Assembly (NCBI RefSeq): GCF_900176035.1
Contig: NZ_FWWT01000006.1
Coordinates: 1-64,000, forward strand
Source: Desulfonispora thiosulfatigenes DSM 11270
GTDB lineage: Bacteria > Bacillota > Peptococcia > Peptococcales > Desulfonisporaceae
Direction: 5' to 3'
Length of the DNA stretch: 64,000 nucleotides
Each line of letters begins with the position of its first letter. The first letter of the stretch is position 1. The position numbers and the translations under genes were made by a program. The notes below the pieces were generated by a model. It saw only the letters and a program-made list of their open reading frames with translations, was not told the origin of the DNA and ran no database searches. Shown here piece by piece: positions 35,697 to 44,492 of this stretch.

Positions 35697-38459
35697 CTAC
35701 TTTTTCCTTTTTTCTTTTAGTGCATGTAAGCTTGATAATGAATATAAATTAGGTTTTCTAACACCATATTTTATTAAATGCTCGTGAACATATTCGATTA
35801 CTTCTTCTTTTTCTTCCTCATTATTTGCTAAATCAATAGCATTTATTATGAAAAACATCTTATCTAACTGAAATGAATCCTTTACACGGCCTAGTTGAAT
35901 CAAGAATTCTCGATCAGGTTTTGAAAACGCATGATTATAATACGTCACAAATAATATAGCGTCTGAATTTTTGATATAATCAAAAGCTACGCTGGTGTGA
36001 CGAGCATTAATAGAATCTGCTCCTGGTGTATCAACGAGTGTAATACCCCTCTGTGTTAGCGAACAATCATAATAAAGATCAATCCATTCCACAAAACAAG
36101 ACTTTTCTTCCTTAGCAACGTAATCACCAAACTCATCCATTGTTGTTTCTATTACACTTCCAAACTGTCCTTTAAACGTTTTAAACCCACGTTTAAAGGC
36201 TTGTAAAAAGGTAAAATTAGCTTTTTCAGATGCTCCTTGTTGACCAGATTTACTATCAATGTTTTCTACAATTTCTAATGCATTATTTAAGCTTTCTGCA
36301 TGAAATTCAAATAATTTTAACGCATGATTTATATCCTCCAGCATTGCCACTTCTTCTTTTACTTTAATAATAACAGTACCATGCTGATATTTATTATTTA
36401 CTGGTTTAATTTTATTAATAGCTGCTGTCATCGGATTTGGCGATACAGGTAAAACCCTCTCACCAATTAATGCATTTGCAAAGGAGGATTTACCTGCACT
36501 AAAAGCCCCAAACAATGCAACCGTAAAGCCCTTATTTTCTAATCTATTCCCTTTTTCCTCTAACTCACTTGCCAGCTTTTTAAAACCAGGTAAATCTTTT
36601 ATTATTTGGGCCGTTTTGTTTAATTTTTCTGATGTCTGCTTCATCCTGTCAGATGATTCATCTAGGGCTAATTTATTTGGGGTGCTTACAACTTTGCTAG
36701 TTAACTCTTTATTCTTTGAATTTTTTAATGGCAGGTTACTTTTTTCCAGAATCTTTTGCACTATCATAGTTTTTCCATCGACTACTTCATATTCTTCTTC
36801 CACTATATTAAATAAATGACATCTCTCATCCTCCAGAGCCTCTGCATTACTAATTAACATTTCGATCTTTTTTCTATGAGCTTGCTCAGTTGACTCCTGC
36901 TTTTTTACCTGTTCAAAGGCAGTAATATACTGCTTAAATCCAGCTAACTTTTCAGATATCCTAGCTTCAACAGCCTCATTTTTCTCTTGTAAAGAGGTCA
37001 ATATTTCATCTTTTAGCTCTTCTAAACTATTTTTCGCAAAGCTTTTAATCTCACTTACTACATCAGTTGTATAATTCATAACAGTGGTATTTGATAAAAC
37101 GGCTCCTCCTTTTACCAATGAGGTTAATAATTGGCTTGAAAAATTTACATGGAAATCTTGAATCTTAGCTAATAATTCTTTATTTTCAATCCGCTTATCT
37201 TTTAAAAAGTTTACGAGAAAGTTCCGCAGATGCCACTCTACTTGTGATTTAGTTTTAATAAGGGTATCTTGATAAAAAATATCCAACCTTTTTTGCCGCT
37301 CTTCCTCTGTTTTTTGTTTTCTAAATAAAAATCCAGCCTTAAATCCTGGTTGGCACGACTCAAGATAAGACTGGGCTAATTCTCTAGTTTGAAATGACAT
37401 TAAATAGGCACTATCTAAGAGTCTTTTCACTTCAGAATTAAATTCCTGTTCTGCCTTTTCTACAGCACCAATTAAATCGTTTTTTTCCTGCCATAAGCCA
37501 TTATAACTATTTTCTAAATCTTCATACTCCTTGGACGACAATTTATTTAAAATATCCCTAAAAGGCTTCAGCATTAGCTCATTCTTTTTATTTATTAAAT
37601 CAAAATGGTCTTTAAGCAATTTTTGCAGAGAATGAAAGATAGACTTAACGAGTAAAGTATCTTTTTCTTCTAGCCGTTCTGCTAAAAAATCCTGCAACCT
37701 CTGAAATTGATTATGTTCATGCTTCTCTTCTTTTAAAGAAGTATAAAAAATATCCGCAGGATTTACGCCCCATGAGGCAAAAGATTCAGCTACGCTTATT
37801 TTAAAGTCAGTAAAAGAAAGTTCCTTATCAGAATGCTTGTCTACTTGATTAATGACAAGATAAACTTCTTTACCAGCCTCAGTTAACTCTTTGATAAACA
37901 TAAAGTTTACCTCTGATTGCACATGATTATAATCCATCACATAAAAAACTAAATCAGCAAGATAAAGCGCAGACTCTGTGGCAATACGATGCGCATCATC
38001 TACTGAATCTATACCAGGAGTATCCATAATCACAGTTTTGCTTGGCAAATTTATATCTGTATAACTTATTTCAATTTCTTTGATTAGATCTCCATCTTTA
38101 CAATAATTTTTTACCATTTTATAATCATAGGGAGCACGATATAAGCGTGGTTTTTCATTTTTAAAAAAGACCTTTGCGTATTCATCTCCCTCTTTTACCT
38201 TGACCAGATTTGCACTAGTTGGTATGGGGCTAGACGGCAAGATATTTTCTCCCACTAAACGATTAATCATACTGGATTTTCCGGCTGAAAAATGACCACA
38301 AAAAGCAATCGCAAATTCTTCTTTCACTAGCTTACCGGCTAATTGTTTAACCTTTTGCGCATTATCTTGATCACCCTGTGCTAATAGATATTCATAGAAA
38401 GCTAAGATTTTTCCCTTTAGTATCTTAATTTTTGCTTGCTGATTTATATTTTGAGTCAT
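35697..38459 (-). CDS. Double-GTPase bacterial dynamin (DynA-like), N-terminal part
   Basis: Bacterial dynamins bind and fuse or guard membranes, including during phage attack. Two GTPase heads are seen: the first G1 loop GHFSAGKSS (residues 55-63) with VIMDTPGIDS and NQVDKHSD; the second GAFSAGKSS (about 650) with LVDTPGADS and INAIDLAN. Helical stalk segments lie between and after. This is the layout of fused DynA proteins of Firmicutes. The frame ends at 35697 just after the second head, because one A is missing, and the rest continues at 34777-35679. Small fragments related to this gene lie at 44318-44445. Confidence 0.9.
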   Translation of the reverse strand: MTQNINQQAKIKILKGKILAFYEYLLAQGDQDNAQKVKQLAGKLVKEEFAIAFCGHFSAGKSSMINRLVGENILPSSPIPTSANLVKVKEGDEYAKVFFKNEKPRLYRAPYDYKMVKNYCKDGDLIKEIEISYTDINLPSKTVIMDTPGIDSVDDAHRIATESALYLADLVFYVMDYNHVQSEVNFMFIKELTEAGKEVYLVINQVDKHSDKELSFTDFKISVAESFASWGVNPADIFYTSLKEEKHEHNQFQRLQDFLAERLEEKDTLLVKSIFHSLQKLLKDHFDLINKKNELMLKPFRDILNKLSSKEYEDLENSYNGLWQEKNDLIGAVEKAEQEFNSEVKRLLDSAYLMSFQTRELAQSYLESCQPGFKAGFLFRKQKTEEERQKRLDIFYQDTLIKTKSQVEWHLRNFLVNFLKDKRIENKELLAKIQDFHVNFSSQLLTSLVKGGAVLSNTTVMNYTTDVVSEIKSFAKNSLEELKDEILTSLQEKNEAVEARISEKLAGFKQYITAFEQVKKQESTEQAHRKKIEMLISNAEALEDERCHLFNIVEEEYEVVDGKTMIVQKILEKSNLPLKNSKNKELTSKVVSTPNKLALDESSDRMKQTSEKLNKTAQIIKDLPGFKKLASELEEKGNRLENKGFTVALFGAFSAGKSSFANALIGERVLPVSPNPMTAAINKIKPVNNKYQHGTVIIKVKEEVAMLEDINHALKLFEFHAESLNNALEIVENIDSKSGQQGASEKANFTFLQAFKRGFKTFKGQFGSVIETTMDEFGDYVAKEEKSCFVEWIDLYYDCSLTQRGITLVDTPGADSINARHTSVAFDYIKNSDAILFVTYYNHAFSKPDREFLIQLGRVKDSFQLDKMFFIINAIDLANNEEEKEEVIEYVHEHLIKYGVRKPNLYSLSSLHALKEKRKK

Positions 38460-38709
38460 ACATAAATTCTCCTTACATCAAACTTTATATTAATCTATAA
38501 TAGTGATAACTTAGCCATCTTTAATAGCCTATTATCTCGTATTCTAAATATTCTTCACAATTTAGATTACTCCTTTACTTTGCTTCATAATTTCTCATAT
38601 TTACTGTATTTTCGACCTATATATATATTTTATCTCAAATTTAGTTTAATATTATTAATGGCTTGATTTTAAAAAGTAAGGTTAAAATCGTTAAAGGAGG
38701 TGTTTTTCT

Positions 38710-39084
38710 ATGTTACATTGGCTAAAGGTTCTATTCCATTTTAGTATCTTGTGGGGAATTTATAAAATTGGAGATATAGCTGTTTCCTATTTACATATAC
38801 CTATTCCAGGTAATGTTTTTGGTATGTTACTATTATTACTACTTTTAACACTTAAAATAGTACCTATTAGTTGGATTGAAGATGGAGCAAGTTTTTTACT
38901 TAAACATATGGCTTTCTTTTTTATTCCGATAGCAGTTGGCTTAATGGCTTGGGGCGAACTATTTTTAAGTCAAGGAATCCAGTTAATCTCTATAATTATG
39001 ATTGGAGCTGTGATTACTATTCTATCCACTGCTTTTACAACATTATTTTTATCAAAATCTTTAGACAAGAAAGGTTATAAATAG
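38710..39084 (+). CDS. Holin-like protein, CidA/LrgA family
   Basis: A small membrane protein of the CidA/LrgA group, which controls murein hydrolase activity and cell lysis and may move small metabolites. The 124-residue product has four hydrophobic segments, and the family motif PIPGNVFGMLLLLLLL (about residue 34) followed by the loop WIEDGASFLLKHMAFFFIP. AAAGGAGG precedes the ATG. The LrgB partner begins three bases after its stop, so the pair is an operon. CidA and LrgA cannot be distinguished by sequence here. Confidence 0.9.
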   Translation: MLHWLKVLFHFSILWGIYKIGDIAVSYLHIPIPGNVFGMLLLLLLLTLKIVPISWIEDGASFLLKHMAFFFIPIAVGLMAWGELFLSQGIQLISIIMIGAVITILSTAFTTLFLSKSLDKKGYK

Positions 39085-39086
39085 AT

Positions 39087-39773
39087 ATGAAAATATTAAT
39101 AATACTTTATTCTATTGTAATTACAATACTTAGTTATTGGTTTAGCCGTAAATTAAATCAAAAATACCCCTCACCATTTACTAATATTGTCTTTTTAAGT
39201 ACTGCAATTATAATTATTACCCTCTTACTTTCAGGATTATCTTTTGAAGATTATACACCAGGTAAAAATATTATGACCTTTTTATTGGGTCCTGCAACGG
39301 TTGCCTTAGCTGTCCCTTTATATAAAAATATCACTACTTTAAAAAAATATTTTTTTCCTATTTTAACAGGTATTGGTGTTGGTGTCTTATCAACTGTTAC
39401 TTCTATGGCATTTTTAAGTAATTTGCTTAATTTTAGTGAAATTATTAAACTTTCCCTCTTAACTAAATCAGTAACTGTGCCTATTGCCGTTGAAATCACT
39501 AAAATTATTGGTGGTGATCCTGCCTTAACAGCGGCCTTTGTGGTAGCTACAGGTACAGGTGGTTCTATGATTGCTTTTTGGCTACTTGATAAATTTAAAA
39601 TAACCAATCCTATATGTAGAGGATTAGCTATCGGAACTACTGCTCATGGACAAGGTACAGCTATTGCCATTCAAGAAGGAGAAGTTCAAGGAGCTATGTC
39701 GGGAATTGCGATGGCCCTATCAGCAATATTTACTTCTTTTATTACCCCGTTTTTTGTTACATATTTTGTTTAA
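39087..39773 (+). CDS. lrgB: LrgB/CidB-family membrane protein
   Basis: The partner of the holin-like protein. The 228-residue protein has about seven hydrophobic segments and LrgB hallmarks: LLGPATVALAVPLYKN (about residue 68), LLTKSVTVPIAVEIT, TGTGGSM and GTTAHGQGTAIAIQEGE (about residue 184). It is reached by a short spacing after the holin-like gene. A bidirectional terminator follows directly. The LrgAB family is associated with lysis control and, in some species, with pyruvate uptake; which applies here is open. Confidence 0.92.
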   Translation: MKILIILYSIVITILSYWFSRKLNQKYPSPFTNIVFLSTAIIIITLLLSGLSFEDYTPGKNIMTFLLGPATVALAVPLYKNITTLKKYFFPILTGIGVGVLSTVTSMAFLSNLLNFSEIIKLSLLTKSVTVPIAVEITKIIGGDPALTAAFVVATGTGGSMIAFWLLDKFKITNPICRGLAIGTTAHGQGTAIAIQEGEVQGAMSGIAMALSAIFTSFITPFFVTYFV

Positions 39774-39778
39774 AACTC

Positions 39779-39826
39779 AAAAAAGCTAAGAAGTTAAAGT
39801 CTTTTACTCTAACTACTTAGCTTTTT
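39779..39826. terminator. Bidirectional terminator after lrgB
   Basis: AAAAAAGCTAAG and CTTAGCTTTTTT with additional inner pairs close a long hairpin, five bases after the lrgB stop and before the convergent gtr operon. Confidence 0.8.
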
Positions 39827-39880
39827 TATTTATTCCACTCACTTAGTATATTTAATTAAGCTCCTTTGCTTGCTTTTATC

Positions 39881-41476
39881 TTAACTAGGGTTAATATTTA
39901 CTACCATTATGCCATCAACCATATCCACTGATCCAATTTCTGGCCAGATTGGCATATCAAGTTCTTTTAACTTATTTAGAACACTATCCCTCTGATCTTC
40001 TGTAGCAAGATTTACTTGCACCCCTAAGTAATTGCTATAAAACCCTTCATAATTCAAATCATGATGTACAAGGTTTCCATTAATGCCAACTAACCCACTT
40101 ACAAAATTATTTGTTGCCTGAGGATATATCGAGTGATTATTATTAGGAAAAGCTCCGACAAAGAGAATTGGCGTATCCTTAGTATACTCTGGATGTTGCT
40201 CAATTCTATCCAATATTCGTAGTTCTGTTGCATAGGTTATTTCATATTTTAGATGTAGATTTAAATAACTAATATTACTAGTCAAATAAAAATTATAAGA
40301 AATAACACATGATACGATTAATATAATCCAGCTACAAAAAATGTCTGCTCTCCACTGGATTAAAGTTTTCTTTTTTCGTACAAAAGCTGCTTCTCCTAAA
40401 AATAGTGGCATCACAAAGAAAAGTGCATACTGTGGATACATGAGAAAATGCAGGAATGCCTTTGGCGCCATAAATAAAATAACTTGAAAAGCAAGTGGCA
40501 AAATCCCTAATAGAACAGGTACTAGTACAATGGTGATCTTCTTGTAAACTTGATTACGCACTATTGCTATTATGCTAAATACCGATATCAATAAAAATAT
40601 CACAGCATATAAAAATTTAACATAGACTGGATTTTTAAGATATAAGTCACTAAAGAAGAAAGCAAAAAAATCCACATAGGCTTCTGGGATAATATTTAAG
40701 AAGTGAATAACGCTTGTATTTCCCATTTGGTCAATTCCTTGATAATCAGTTAAGGTTAAATTAAAGTAAGATAAACAAAACTTTGAAACTACAAAATATA
40801 AGATTACACCTAATATTCCTACACAGAGGTATCTAAATGTAATAAATATTACCTCTTTAGTTGACTTTTCATTGTTAAGAATCATCTGTAATATTGATAA
40901 AATACAAAGAACTATCGCAAACCCAATATAAGCCTGGTAACACCCCATCGAACAAGCAATACCTAAGGCTCCTAAAAACAAACCATACCAATACCGTTTA
41001 GTCAACCAAATCGCACTAACAGATAAAAACATAGAAATCATATAAAGATCTGCATAAAACATATAAGAAAACATCGCTGCTAAAATAGGAAAGGTAGTTA
41101 ATAGCGCTCCCGTCATTACCACATTACTAGGTTTTTTTATATCCAAAATAGAAACAATCATAGCTATCGAAAGGGCCAAAAAGAAAAGAGCCACTACCCC
41201 TGTAACCCAAGGCATACTATAATAAGAACTCAGAGCCATGGCTACTTTATCAAACCATCGACCACTAGTAATCATACTATAATTTCGATACATACTCTCT
41301 AAATCATCCCCATTAGGGAGTTTATTAACAAACATAAAAATATGAGTTATAAAACCAAAAATAAGTGCAGAAAAAAATGCCAACCTAAAGCGATGGCTAA
41401 TATTTTGAAACTTATTTTTTATGTAAGTATCTGGTAGCATTTGCTGCCAAGACTCTTGATCCAAACTACTCCTCAT
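39881..41476 (-). CDS. GtrII-type membrane glucosyltransferase
   Basis: Such polytopic enzymes move a glucosyl group from a lipid carrier onto a surface polymer. The protein has around ten hydrophobic segments and a large C-terminal external domain (LDRIEQHPEYTKDTPILFVGA). The PNGDDLESMYRNYSMITSGRW motif (about residue 60) is a GtrII signature. I start at 41476 (MRSSLDQESW) because AAGGAGGATCATATCT precedes; the frame is open to 41503. It overlaps the end of gtrA. With GtrB and GtrA it forms the classic three-gene glycosylation cassette, and teichoic acid or another wall polymer is the likely target. Confidence 0.82.
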   Translation of the reverse strand: MRSSLDQESWQQMLPDTYIKNKFQNISHRFRLAFFSALIFGFITHIFMFVNKLPNGDDLESMYRNYSMITSGRWFDKVAMALSSYYSMPWVTGVVALFFLALSIAMIVSILDIKKPSNVVMTGALLTTFPILAAMFSYMFYADLYMISMFLSVSAIWLTKRYWYGLFLGALGIACSMGCYQAYIGFAIVLCILSILQMILNNEKSTKEVIFITFRYLCVGILGVILYFVVSKFCLSYFNLTLTDYQGIDQMGNTSVIHFLNIIPEAYVDFFAFFFSDLYLKNPVYVKFLYAVIFLLISVFSIIAIVRNQVYKKITIVLVPVLLGILPLAFQVILFMAPKAFLHFLMYPQYALFFVMPLFLGEAAFVRKKKTLIQWRADIFCSWIILIVSCVISYNFYLTSNISYLNLHLKYEITYATELRILDRIEQHPEYTKDTPILFVGAFPNNNHSIYPQATNNFVSGLVGINGNLVHHDLNYEGFYSNYLGVQVNLATEDQRDSVLNKLKELDMPIWPEIGSVDMVDGIMVVNINPS

Positions 41477-41888
41477 AGATATGATCCTCCTTATTAAACA
41501 CAAATACCTTTTGTCCTATGAAATTAAGTCCTGTAAATATCACCATTCCCACAAGCATCGCTATTTGTTCAATCATCTTGCTACTAAAACTGTATCCAAT
41601 TGAAGATAAAAGAAAGCGAACAAAAGGCTTAGCAATAAGATAGGCTACAAAATAGCAAACACCTATATTAACAGCAAACTTTATGCTAGTAGAAACATAA
41701 CTATCATTATTTTTAAAAGTAAAACTTTTATTTAAGAAAAATGAAATAATGCTACCAAAAGTATAAGATAGAGCACTAGATCCCCAATAACCTAAACCAA
41801 AGAAATTATAAAAACAAAACATCGTAGATACCCCTAAAATTGTATTAAAAATACCTACTAAGATAAACCGAAAAAGTTCATTATTCAT
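41466..41888 (-). CDS. GtrA-family lipid-sugar flippase
   Basis: GtrA proteins flip the bactoprenol-linked sugar across the membrane. The 140-residue protein has four hydrophobic segments and the family motifs FILVGIFNTILGVSTMF and LSYTFGSIISFFLNKSFTFK (about residue 40). Its start overlaps the end of gtrB by eight bases and its end overlaps the GtrII gene, as expected of a tight operon. It is intact. Confidence 0.9.
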   Translation of the reverse strand: MNNELFRFILVGIFNTILGVSTMFCFYNFFGLGYWGSSALSYTFGSIISFFLNKSFTFKNNDSYVSTSIKFAVNIGVCYFVAYLIAKPFVRFLLSSIGYSFSSKMIEQIAMLVGMVIFTGLNFIGQKVFVFNKEDHIYEE

Positions 41889-42831
41889 TTTCTATTTCAC
41901 CTTCCAGGCTTAAATCTTGATTAGGTAACATTTTTTCAACAATATAGCGTGGTCTGCCTTTTACTTCTTCATAAATTTTAGCAATATAGTGTCCAATTAT
42001 TCCCATACTAATTAATGTAGTGCTACCAATCAAGAGTAGCAAAAGAATAACGGTTGTAAATCCTTCTACTGCACCTCTAACCAAATAATTATATAAAGTC
42101 TGAATACCTAATATGAAAAATATTAATAGTAGGAACGAACCTACCATTGTAATTAAATATAAAGGAAAAGCTGTAAAAGAGGATAGACTATTAACTGCAT
42201 AACGAAATAAACCAAATAAAGTCCATTTAGTTTCACCACTAGCTCTTTCTGCTACTTCAAATTCAACTGTTGTTCTAGGAAAGCCAAAATATAAGGACAA
42301 TCCCCTAAAAAAGGTGTCCTTTTCTGGTAATTTAATCAAGATATCTACAATTTTTCTATCCAACAATTTATAGTCTGAAGCTCCACTTAAATCCATATCA
42401 ATGAAATTATTGATAATTTTATAATACAACTTGGAAAATTTACTGTAAATCCAGCTTTCCTTACCCCTACTTGTTTTAACACCTTCCACAATCACGTAGC
42501 CTTGTTTCCATAAATCATACATGGTAATAAGATGTTCAGGTGGATGTTGTAGGTCTCCATCCATTACAGCGCAGCATTTACCTTTAGAGGATTTTAAGCC
42601 AGCAATGATAGCAGCTTCTTTACCATAATTACGACTAAATTTAATCCCTCTAATTTTAGGGTTTTCCTTCGCTAAAGTTTCAATCATTTTAAAGGTTTGA
42701 TCTACAGAACCATCATCTACAAAAATAATTTCATAGGTGATCTTATGCTGATCTAAAAGCTGGGTAATTACTTTTGCAACAGCGCAAATATTTAGTTCTT
42801 CATTATATGAAGGTATGACCAAAGATAGCAT
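41881..42831 (-). CDS. GT2 bactoprenol glucosyltransferase (GtrB-like)
   Basis: The enzyme charges undecaprenyl phosphate with a sugar on the cytoplasmic face. The GT2 domain starts SLVIPSYNEELNI, with VDDGSVDQT, YGKEAAIIAGL, VMDGDLQHPPEH (DxD, about residue 93) and FFRGLSLYFGF. Two C-terminal hydrophobic segments (about 228-250 and 263-285) anchor it, which is the GtrB arrangement. At 316 residues it is full length. It is the first gene of gtrB-gtrA-gtrII. Confidence 0.92.
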   Translation of the reverse strand: MLSLVIPSYNEELNICAVAKVITQLLDQHKITYEIIFVDDGSVDQTFKMIETLAKENPKIRGIKFSRNYGKEAAIIAGLKSSKGKCCAVMDGDLQHPPEHLITMYDLWKQGYVIVEGVKTSRGKESWIYSKFSKLYYKIINNFIDMDLSGASDYKLLDRKIVDILIKLPEKDTFFRGLSLYFGFPRTTVEFEVAERASGETKWTLFGLFRYAVNSLSSFTAFPLYLITMVGSFLLLIFFILGIQTLYNYLVRGAVEGFTTVILLLLLIGSTTLISMGIIGHYIAKIYEEVKGRPRYIVEKMLPNQDLSLEGEIENE

Positions 42832-42961
42832 AGTATGTTCTCCTTAAATGTAATTCTATCTTAGGATAACACCCATTATTTCTTTTGAAAAGGCAAATAT
42901 TGATGTCATTACTAAACATAGTGAATAGAATAATAAAAAGCCCAAGAAAGGATTGAATAAT
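42832..42961. other. Divergent promoter region between gtrB and the cupin gene
   Basis: About 120 bp. No operator is identified. Confidence 0.4.
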
Positions 42962-43522
42962 ATGCATAATAATTATCCAATGTATCCAAACCCTTATTGT
43001 CCTAACAAACCAATGTGTAATCCAAATAATAATTGTGGATTATATCCAATGTATCCATACCCAGGTTGGTATAACACTCCATATCAGCCAGTTCAACCTG
43101 AGCAACCTCTTAAATTAAAGGATTATGGACCAGATCCCTTTGTAATTAATATTGATAAAGCTACTAAGCAAAATGAATATTTTCGTCTTGCTTTATGGAC
43201 TGGAACCCATTTACAAGTTACTTTAATGAGTATCAAAGTTGGGGAATCTGTAGGTTTAGAAGTTCATCCCGAACTCGATCAATTCATACGTATTGAAGAA
43301 GGTCAAGGACTAGTAAAAATAGGAGATAATGAAGATAATTTAGATTACGTGAGGAATGTCTATGATGACTATATAATAATTATTCCTGCTGGTAAATGGC
43401 ATAACTTAATTAATACAGGTTCTAAGCCACTTAAATTATACTCTATCTATGCACCCCCTGAGCATCCATGCGGTACAGTTCATAGAACTAAAGAGGATGC
43501 AATGGAAGACCACGAATACTAA
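42962..43522 (+). CDS. Cupin-domain protein with a Pro/Tyr/Asn-rich N-terminus
   Basis: A metal-binding beta-barrel protein related to mannose-6-phosphate isomerase-like cupins. The low-complexity N-terminus (about 45 residues rich in Asn, Pro, Tyr, Cys) recalls spore-coat proteins. The cupin motifs are VGLEVHPELDQFIRIEEGQG (about residue 102) and PAGKWHNLINTGSKPLKLYS, ending APPEHPCGTVHRTKEDA. I start at ATG 42962 because AAAGGA lies nine bases upstream; an in-frame TTG at 42953 is the alternative. A trace of its C-terminal codons is repeated near 45330. A role in the spore coat is inferred, not shown. Confidence 0.85.
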   Translation: MHNNYPMYPNPYCPNKPMCNPNNNCGLYPMYPYPGWYNTPYQPVQPEQPLKLKDYGPDPFVINIDKATKQNEYFRLALWTGTHLQVTLMSIKVGESVGLEVHPELDQFIRIEEGQGLVKIGDNEDNLDYVRNVYDDYIIIIPAGKWHNLINTGSKPLKLYSIYAPPEHPCGTVHRTKEDAMEDHEY

Positions 43523-43584
43523 ACACTAAAATTCTGCTTCGCAAATTATTTCATACTAGTTTGTTTTCACTTTCCTATTTCCTT

Positions 43585-43622
43585 AAAAGATGCACAAACT
43601 TAGCTAAGTTTGTGCATCTTTT
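43585..43622 (+). terminator. Perfect 19-bp palindromic terminator of the cupin gene
   Basis: AAAAGATGCACAAACTTAG and its exact complement abut without loop, followed by a T-rich tract. A close copy lies at 45378-45409. Confidence 0.8.
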
Positions 43623-43830
43623 ATTTTTTCTTACTTAAATATGGTAAATCATTTTTCCTAACTTCTCGCATGGTAGACGTTTATCTATATCCTAAAAAAT
43701 TACATTTACATCATTAAATTTAAGACAAATCCCCCCAGGGGTATGACCTGGAGTACGTATTACAGATAGGTTTAGGCGATCCTTGGATATACATATAACA
43801 TGACCTACAAATAAAATGTCCGGGTTTACG
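43623..43830 (-). pseudogene. Decayed copy of the metallo-hydrolase gene
   Basis: The segment aligns by eye with the intact metallo-hydrolase gene at 45420-46058. The C-terminal CTTCTYGCATGGTAG-like block comes first, then the stretch AAGACAAATCCCCCCAGG (43731-43748), matched at 45648-45665 almost exactly. It then continues into GGGGTATGACCTGGAGTACG versus GAGTATGCCCCGGAGTATG. A central part is deleted, and no frame is open. It is one half of a local duplication. The continuation 43831-44044 is not recognised. Confidence 0.75.
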
Positions 43831-44044
43831 ATTTACGGGTTAGAAGCAAGAATATCCTCAACTGTTACCTTTATAGGTGCAAATACTACCTACCTTAATG
43901 TTATTAACAGCATTAAAAACAGTTTGCTTAAAAGGTGTAAAATCACTTAAATCTAACTTCAAATTATGGTCTCTGTCTCTAAAAATCGATGATTTTGTCT
44001 ACCTTCATTAATATAGCTTCTTCTTAAAGAAAATTACTTTCCTA
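43831..44044. other. Unrecognised intergenic sequence in the relic zone
   Basis: No open frame or structure. Fragments such as AAATGTCCGGGTTTACG may descend from another metallo-hydrolase-like gene. Confidence 0.4.
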
Positions 44045-44310
44045 TATATATAAGTTTCTTTTTAAAACTATATCCCCAATATCACACCCTAAATCCTCTG
44101 CTACTACGAGACATTTAGCCTTTAATAAAAAGAAAATATCTTTATTTTTCTCATCACTTAAAGTTTCATAATTACCTTGCCCTTTAGAAATAATTAAATC
44201 GACATTTTCATATTCATTCCTTAATTCTTAAGAACATAACTTTAAATCTGTCCCTGGAACATTACTGCCATTATCAATAACTTTTCTATTAACTGATTCT
44301 ATTGCTTGTC
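44045..44310 (-). pseudogene. Decayed copy of the DUF89 gene
   Basis: The segment mirrors pieces of the DUF89 gene at 25680-26537. TTCATAATTACCTTGCCCTT (44166-44185) and its flanks match 25797-25816 (SKGQGNYETLSD region). The next block, TGGAACATTACTGCCATT, matches the VPGTD region. A final piece (CTATTGCTTGTCTATTTAG, about 44305) matches the N-terminal TVDIA... region. The centre of the gene is missing and stops interrupt. Confidence 0.7.
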
Positions 44311-44317
44311 TATTTAG

Positions 44318-44445
44318 TTAACGACTAGATAAAACTCTTGCCAGCCTCCATTAACTCTTTGATTTATTTCTGCATGACTAATTTCAATTTCTTTTATTTC
44401 ATCTCCCTTTTTTGTTAGATACTTTATCTTATACTCATCTAAAAA
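44318..44445 (-). pseudogene. Decayed fragments of the dynamin gene
   Basis: AACTCTTGCCAGCCTCCATT (44334-44353) resembles 37862-37882 in the first GTPase head (YLVINQ neighbourhood). The following ATTTCAATTTCTTTTATTTC resembles 38068-38087. The two blocks are joined although about 180 bp apart in the parent. No frame is open. Confidence 0.55.
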
Positions 44446-44487
44446 AGTTAAGAGGTTAAAGTAAATTTCTTTAACCTCTTAACTTTT
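44443..44487 (-). terminator. Hairpin downstream of the VCBS-like gene
   Basis: AAAGTTAAGAGGTTAAAG pairs with CTTTAACCTCTTAACTTT around a TAAATTT loop, six bases after the gene's stop. Confidence 0.8.
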
Positions 44488-44492
44488 AATAA

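Noticed and set aside
39251-39607. A minus-strand gene inside lrgB
   Set aside because: It lies wholly within lrgB, whose motifs are complete, and has no ribosome site or recognisable content.
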